Shown piece by piece: positions 6,063-9,294 of a stretch of 9,294 bases of DNA. The stretch comes from Erysipelotrichaceae bacterium (lineage in GTDB: Bacteria; Bacillota_I; Bacilli_A; Erysipelotrichales; Erysipelotrichaceae). A model generated the notes under the pieces. The model was not told where the DNA came from. It made no database searches and worked only from the letters and a program-made list of their open reading frames with translations. The position numbers and the translations under genes are program-made. The DNA lies in contig JAFZBT010000097.1 in assembly GCA_017561615.1 (NCBI GenBank), forward strand, positions 1-9,294, written 5' to 3'. Every line of letters starts with the position of its first letter. The stretch's first letter is position 1.

Positions 6063-6088
6063 CATAAACCGGCCTTAACCGATAGAAT
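6060..6088 (+). promoter_or_regulatory. Promoter of the ankyrin/EF-G-like operon
   Basis: TTGCAT (6060-6065), an exact 17-bp spacer, and TAGAAT (6083-6088). Transcription should start near 6095, ahead of the GGAAGGAG site at 6104-6111. It is back to back with the - strand promoter, ten bases between the -35 boxes. Confidence 0.65.
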
Positions 6089-6120
6089 ATGTATAGACAA
6101 AAGGGAAGGAGTCAGCTGTA

Positions 6121-6222
6121 ATGAAGAGAATGAGCAAGGCTGATTTAACTGTCCATATCCCGGGGGTATCCGGCCACCTGATGGTGGTTGTTTTAAACCT
6201 TGAAATGACTGAGATGCTTTGA
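6121..6222 (+). CDS. Possible small protein or leader peptide (33 residues)
   Basis: A short frame, MKRMSKADLTVHIP at the N terminus and MTEML at the end, with a hydrophobic stretch HLMVVVLNL (19-27). It is not recognised. Support is its position: it is the first start codon after a good promoter, and GGAAGGAG (6104-6111) lies nine bases upstream, a stronger site than that of the ankyrin gene 46 bases beyond its stop. A stem-loop (GGCCACC at 6172-6178 with GGTGGTT at 6183-6189, two G-U pairs, followed by GTTTT) lies inside its second half. It could be a small protein, a leader whose translation controls the ankyrin/EF-G genes, or a chance frame. Confidence 0.4.
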   Translation: MKRMSKADLTVHIPGVSGHLMVVVLNLEMTEML

Positions 6223-6268
6223 TTTTTTCGGAGCGTCTTTTATTTACTTTTTGAAAGGAATGATGGAA

Positions 6269-6940
6269 ATGAATCGGAATGAAAGAGCCTTCATCGAAGG
6301 GGCCACATCCGGCGACGTCAACGTTGTCCAGACCGGCCTGAATGAAGGAGTCAGCATTGAAACCCGCAATCAGGACGGCAAGACGGCCCTGATGACCGCC
6401 AGCAAGCGCGGAAGGCTGCAGGTAATGAGACTGCTGCTGGAAGCCGGGGCTGAGGTAAATGCCCGGGACCATGACAACGATACCGCCATCATGGGCGCGG
6501 CCAAGAAAGGCCACAATGAAGCCGTGCAGATGCTCATTGAGGCCGGCGCTGATGTCAACGCCCTGGACAACGACAGCCGCAACGCCCTGATGAGAGCTAG
6601 CCATAACGGCTTTGAGGAAGTAGTGGAAACGCTGATCAGTCGCGGAGCTGAGATCGACGTCCAGGACAGCAAGGGCAGAACCGCTCTGATGGAAGCATGT
6701 TCTTGTGGAAATCTGGCCGTAGTTGATGTATTATTATCACGTGGTGCAGATGTGAATCTGCAGGATGCGATGGGCACCACGGCCCTGATGAGAGCAGCGT
6801 ACGGCGGCTATGACGGGCTGGTGGAGATGCTGCTGGAAAAGGGCGCCGATCCGTCGATCACCGACCGGTCCGGTAAGAAGGCCGGCGACTATTATGTCGT
6901 AAGAAACAGTAATGAACAACTGATAAAGAAGTTGGCCTAG
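6269..6940 (+). CDS. Ankyrin-repeat protein
   Basis: A 223-residue protein made almost wholly of ankyrin repeats, a helical fold for protein-protein binding. After an N-terminal capping repeat, units with an exact 33-residue period begin at 36 (DGKTALM), 69 (DNDTAIM), 102 (DSRNALM), 135 (KGRTALM) and 168 (MGTTALM), each ending in a GA(D/E)xxxxxD turn. A degenerate C-terminal cap starts at 201. There is no signal peptide or membrane segment, so it should be cytoplasmic. The start at ATG 6269 is nine bases after AAGGA (6255-6259). Upstream in-frame codons (TTG 6251, ATG 6260, ATG 6263) overlap or crowd that site. The gene ends 8 bases before the EF-G-like gene, whose ribosome binding site overlaps this stop codon, so the two are co-transcribed and probably translationally coupled. 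The binding partner is unknown. Confidence 0.93.
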   Translation: MNRNERAFIEGATSGDVNVVQTGLNEGVSIETRNQDGKTALMTASKRGRLQVMRLLLEAGAEVNARDHDNDTAIMGAAKKGHNEAVQMLIEAGADVNALDNDSRNALMRASHNGFEEVVETLISRGAEIDVQDSKGRTALMEACSCGNLAVVDVLLSRGADVNLQDAMGTTALMRAAYGGYDGLVEMLLEKGADPSITDRSGKKAGDYYVVRNSNEQLIKKLA

Positions 6941-6948
6941 GAGGATAT

Positions 6949-8997
6949 ATGAAAGAATACGCAGGAAAGAACGTTAAGAACGTGGTCGTAATGGGACACA
7001 CCGGCGCCGGCAAGACCGAAGTGCTGGAGTCCATCTTATTCAACAGCAAGATCACTGACCGTTTCGGCAAGGCCGTCGACGGTAACAGCATCATTGACTA
7101 CGATCCCGAAGAAGTAAAGAGAGGAATGTCAGTCTATTCAACCCTGGTACCGGTTGAGTGGAAGGATTACAAGATCAACTTCATCGACACCCCGGGTTAC
7201 ATGGACTTCGCCGGCGAGCAGGCTGCTGCCCTGGCCGTTGCCGATTCCGTACTCATCGTCGTCTCCGCCAAGGACGGCGTTCAGCCGGGTGCCATGAAGG
7301 CCTACCGTCAGGCCGTTGCCAACAACCTGCCGGTCGTCTTCTTCGTCACCAGAGTTGACGAGGAAAACGCCGACTACGCCAAGGTTGTCGCTGAACTGGA
7401 GCGCCGCTGCAAGGCTTCGCCGCTGGTTCTGCCGATCCTGGAAGGCGGCAACGTCACCGGTACCGTCAACATCATTACCAAGAAGGCCCACGTCGGCAAT
7501 GCCGAAGTCGACATTCCGGCTGCCTTCGCCGATCAGGCTGAATCCGGCCACGCCGAACTGTGCGAGGCCATCGCCATGACCGATGATGAACTGACCGAGA
7601 AGTTCCTGATGGAAGAACCGTTCACCGACGAGGAAATGGTCAAGGGCGTAGCCAGCGGCTTACTGTCCGGCGCCATCAAGCCGATCCTGTGCGGTTCCGC
7701 CACCAAGTATGTCGGCATTGACGTACTGCTGGATACCATCATCAAGTACTGCCCCAGCTACACCGACAGAGGCACCGTCACCGACGTCAACGGCAAGCAG
7801 CTGAAGACCACCAATGATGAGGTCTTCTCCGCCTTCGTCTTCAAGACCGTCAGCGACAACTTCGCTCAGGCTTCCTATGTCAAGGTCATGAGCGGCGTGC
7901 TGACTCTGGAGACCCCGCTGTACAACGTCACCGCCGAGACCAACGAAAAGATGGGCGGTCTGGTCGTCGTCAGAGGCAAGAACCAGGAAAAGGTCACCAA
8001 GCTGGAATGCGGCGACATCGGCGCCGTACTGAAGCTCACCAGCACCTCAACCAATGACACCCTGGCCACCAAGGCCAGCCCGGTCGCTTTCAAGCCGATC
8101 GAATTCCCGGCCGGCATGCTGGGCAAGGCCATCTGGCCCAAGACCAAGAACGATGAAGACAAGCTGTCAAGCGGCTTAGCCAAGCTGCAGGCGGAAGACA
8201 AGAGCATGAAGGTCGTCATCAACTCCGAGACCAAGGAACAGGTCTTATACGGAATCGGCGACCAGCACATCGATGTCATCGTCAACAAGCTGAAGAACAG
8301 ATACAAGGTCGAAGTTGAACTTACCGAACCGAAGGTCCAGTACCGTGAGACCATCATGGGCGTATCCGACGTTCAGGGTAAGTATAAGAAGCAGAACGGC
8401 GGCGCCGGTCAGTACGGTGACGTCACCATCAAGTTCGAACCCAACCCTGATCAGGAAGAGATGGAATTCGTCGATGCCGTCGTCGGCGGTGTCGTTCCCA
8501 AGAACTTCATCCCGGCCGTTGAAGCAGGCTTGAGAGACTGCATGAACAAGGGCGTTCTGGCCGGCTACAAGGTCGTCCAGGTCAAGGCTACCCTGCACTA
8601 TGGTTCCTACCATCCGGTAGACTCCAAGGAAGTCGCCTTCAAGTCCGCTGCCAGACTGGCTTACAAGAAGGGCATGCCCCTGGCCAAGCCGTGTCTGCTG
8701 GAACCGATCATCAAGGCTGAGGTTACCATCCCCAACGATTATGTCGGCACCATCTACGGTGACTTCTCCAAGAGAAGAGGCATGATCCTGGAAAACAACG
8801 CTCTCGATGATGAGACCACCGTCATCGTCGCGGAAGTACCGCAGGCTGAGATGATGAGCTATGCCACCGAGCTGCGCAGCATGACTCAGGGCAATGGCTC
8901 CTACACGCAGGAATTCGTCAGATACGAAAGAGCTCCGCAGAACATCGCCGATAAGGTCGCTGCTGAGGCGAACCTCGAGGACGACGACGAAGATTAA
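6949..8997 (+). CDS. EF-G-like translational GTPase (EF-G-2 type paralogue)
   Basis: A 682-residue GTPase with the full five-domain EF-G layout. The G domain has the P-loop GHTGAGKT (16-23), switch I DYDPEEVKRGMSV (50-62), DTPGYMDF (80-87), a G4 of TRVD (134-137) and CGSA (248-251). Domains II-III follow, then domain IV from about 466 with GGAGQYGDV (484-492) and the tip loop GSYHPVDSKEVAFK (552-565). Domain V has EPIIKAEVTIPNDYVG (585-600) and GDFSKRRGMI (604-613), and there is an acidic tail. Compared with housekeeping EF-G, the catalytic His of DTPGH is Tyr84, the switch I Thr of RGIT is Ser61, and NKxD is TRVD. From memory, Thermus EF-G-2 also has Tyr and a non-Asn G4, which supports assigning this to that subfamily. 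A ribosome-dependent role is likely. AGGAGG (6939-6944) sits four bases before the ATG. No resistance function is implied. Confidence 0.93.
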   Translation: MKEYAGKNVKNVVVMGHTGAGKTEVLESILFNSKITDRFGKAVDGNSIIDYDPEEVKRGMSVYSTLVPVEWKDYKINFIDTPGYMDFAGEQAAALAVADSVLIVVSAKDGVQPGAMKAYRQAVANNLPVVFFVTRVDEENADYAKVVAELERRCKASPLVLPILEGGNVTGTVNIITKKAHVGNAEVDIPAAFADQAESGHAELCEAIAMTDDELTEKFLMEEPFTDEEMVKGVASGLLSGAIKPILCGSATKYVGIDVLLDTIIKYCPSYTDRGTVTDVNGKQLKTTNDEVFSAFVFKTVSDNFAQASYVKVMSGVLTLETPLYNVTAETNEKMGGLVVVRGKNQEKVTKLECGDIGAVLKLTSTSTNDTLATKASPVAFKPIEFPAGMLGKAIWPKTKNDEDKLSSGLAKLQAEDKSMKVVINSETKEQVLYGIGDQHIDVIVNKLKNRYKVEVELTEPKVQYRETIMGVSDVQGKYKKQNGGAGQYGDVTIKFEPNPDQEEMEFVDAVVGGVVPKNFIPAVEAGLRDCMNKGVLAGYKVVQVKATLHYGSYHPVDSKEVAFKSAARLAYKKGMPLAKPCLLEPIIKAEVTIPNDYVGTIYGDFSKRRGMILENNALDDETTVIVAEVPQAEMMSYATELRSMTQGNGSYTQEFVRYERAPQNIADKVAAEANLEDDDED

Positions 8998-9018
8998 TCT
9001 TCAGACCATTAATAAAAC

Positions 9019-9049
9019 AGGCACCCGGCTGTCAGCCGGGTGCCTTTCT
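9019..9049. terminator. Bidirectional rho-independent terminator
   Basis: A perfect 12-bp stem (AGGCACCCGGCT at 9019-9030, loop GTC, complement at 9034-9045) is followed by TTTCTT on the + strand and by GTTTTATTAATG on the - strand. It ends the EF-G-like operon and the convergent DUF2804 gene. Confidence 0.9.
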
Positions 9050-9073
9050 TCATCTCTGTTCCGTGTTTTTGAT

Positions 9074-9294
9074 CTACCAGCGGTTGGCGACCTTTTCGGC
9101 AAAGCCCATCTGGCCGTCCAGCTTTATCTCAGTGCCGTCATCCAGAATGCAGGTGCCGTAGAAGCGGCCGAAGACCTGATGCTGGTTGGACTGAATGATC
9201 AGCACGTTGGTGTTGTCCGCCCTATCAAAGACCGGCTTGAAGGTCAGGTTTACGCGGTCATCGGAAGAGGTAAAGGTCCAGGGTTCCACAAAGA
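9074..9294 (-). CDS. DUF2804 family protein (C-terminal part)
   Basis: The last 72 residues of a protein that runs off the right edge; its start is outside the window. The visible part matches the conserved C terminus of DUF2804 proteins: EPWTFTSSDDRVNLTF, then FDR, a central HQVFGRFYGT and the ending GFAEKVANRW. The gene converges on the EF-G-like operon and shares its terminator. Family members are usually about 330-350 residues, so most is missing. No biochemical function is established that I know of. Confidence 0.85.
   Translation of the reverse strand, partial: FVEPWTFTSSDDRVNLTFKPVFDRADNTNVLIIQSNQHQVFGRFYGTCILDDGTEIKLDGQMGFAEKVANRW

Noticed and set aside
6269..6940. DNA-level tandem repeat array in the ankyrin gene
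   Set aside because: The 99-base periodicity is clear in protein but the nucleotide copies are well diverged, so it is a repeat protein and not an unstable DNA repeat.
6949..8997. Tetracycline-resistance-type ribosomal protection protein
   Set aside because: The length and domain order are shared, but that family keeps NKxD and DTPGH. The TRVD and DTPGY motifs and the DYDPEE switch I fit the EF-G-2 type instead.

Overview
The window looks like a chromosomal segment of a fairly GC-rich member of the Bacillota (Firmicutes). The grounds are strong AGGAGG-type ribosome binding sites, short intergenic gaps with hairpin-plus-T terminators, a mannose-type PTS permease, an EF-G-2-type GTPase, a DUF2804 protein and a nucleotidyltransferase of a kind common in gut Firmicutes. 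A GC-rich Erysipelotrichaceae-like genome would fit, but that is a guess from gene content. No rRNA, tRNA, CRISPR array or insertion sequence was seen.

Region 1 (1-3480, + strand) is a sugar-uptake and catabolism cluster. It holds the 3' end of a mannose/fructose/sorbose-family PTS IID gene, an intercistronic terminator hairpin, then a tight run of four genes: a VOC-fold protein, a BtpA/SgcQ-family TIM barrel, an NAD(P)-dependent SDR dehydrogenase and a second, divergent BtpA/SgcQ paralogue. A strong terminator closes it. BtpA/SgcQ proteins sit beside PTS genes elsewhere (the sgc cluster of E. coli). The likely picture is import and phosphorylation of an unusual sugar or sugar acid by the PTS, followed by oxidation/reduction, isomerisation or cleavage by these enzymes. 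The substrate cannot be read from the sequence. This cluster is the best candidate in the window for an undescribed pathway.

Region 2 (3497-4262, mainly - strand) is an AT-richer island. It carries an AbiEi-like antitoxin/transcription regulator with no AbiEii toxin next to it, its own near-consensus promoter, and a long inverted repeat (two 16-bp arms, 14/16 matching) laid across that promoter. The repeat is a convincing candidate autoregulatory operator.

Region 3 (4236-6049, - strand) is a two-gene operon of a sugar-phosphate-type nucleotidyltransferase followed by a coiled-coil protein of unknown function, with a promoter upstream and a terminator hairpin at the end.

Region 4 (6050-9049, + strand) is transcribed divergently from region 3. 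A near-consensus promoter leads to a possible 33-residue small ORF with a good ribosome binding site, then an ankyrin-repeat protein, then (8 bases on) an EF-G paralogue of the EF-G-2 type whose GTPase motifs depart from the canonical ones. A bidirectional terminator separates it from a convergent DUF2804 gene that is cut by the window's right edge.
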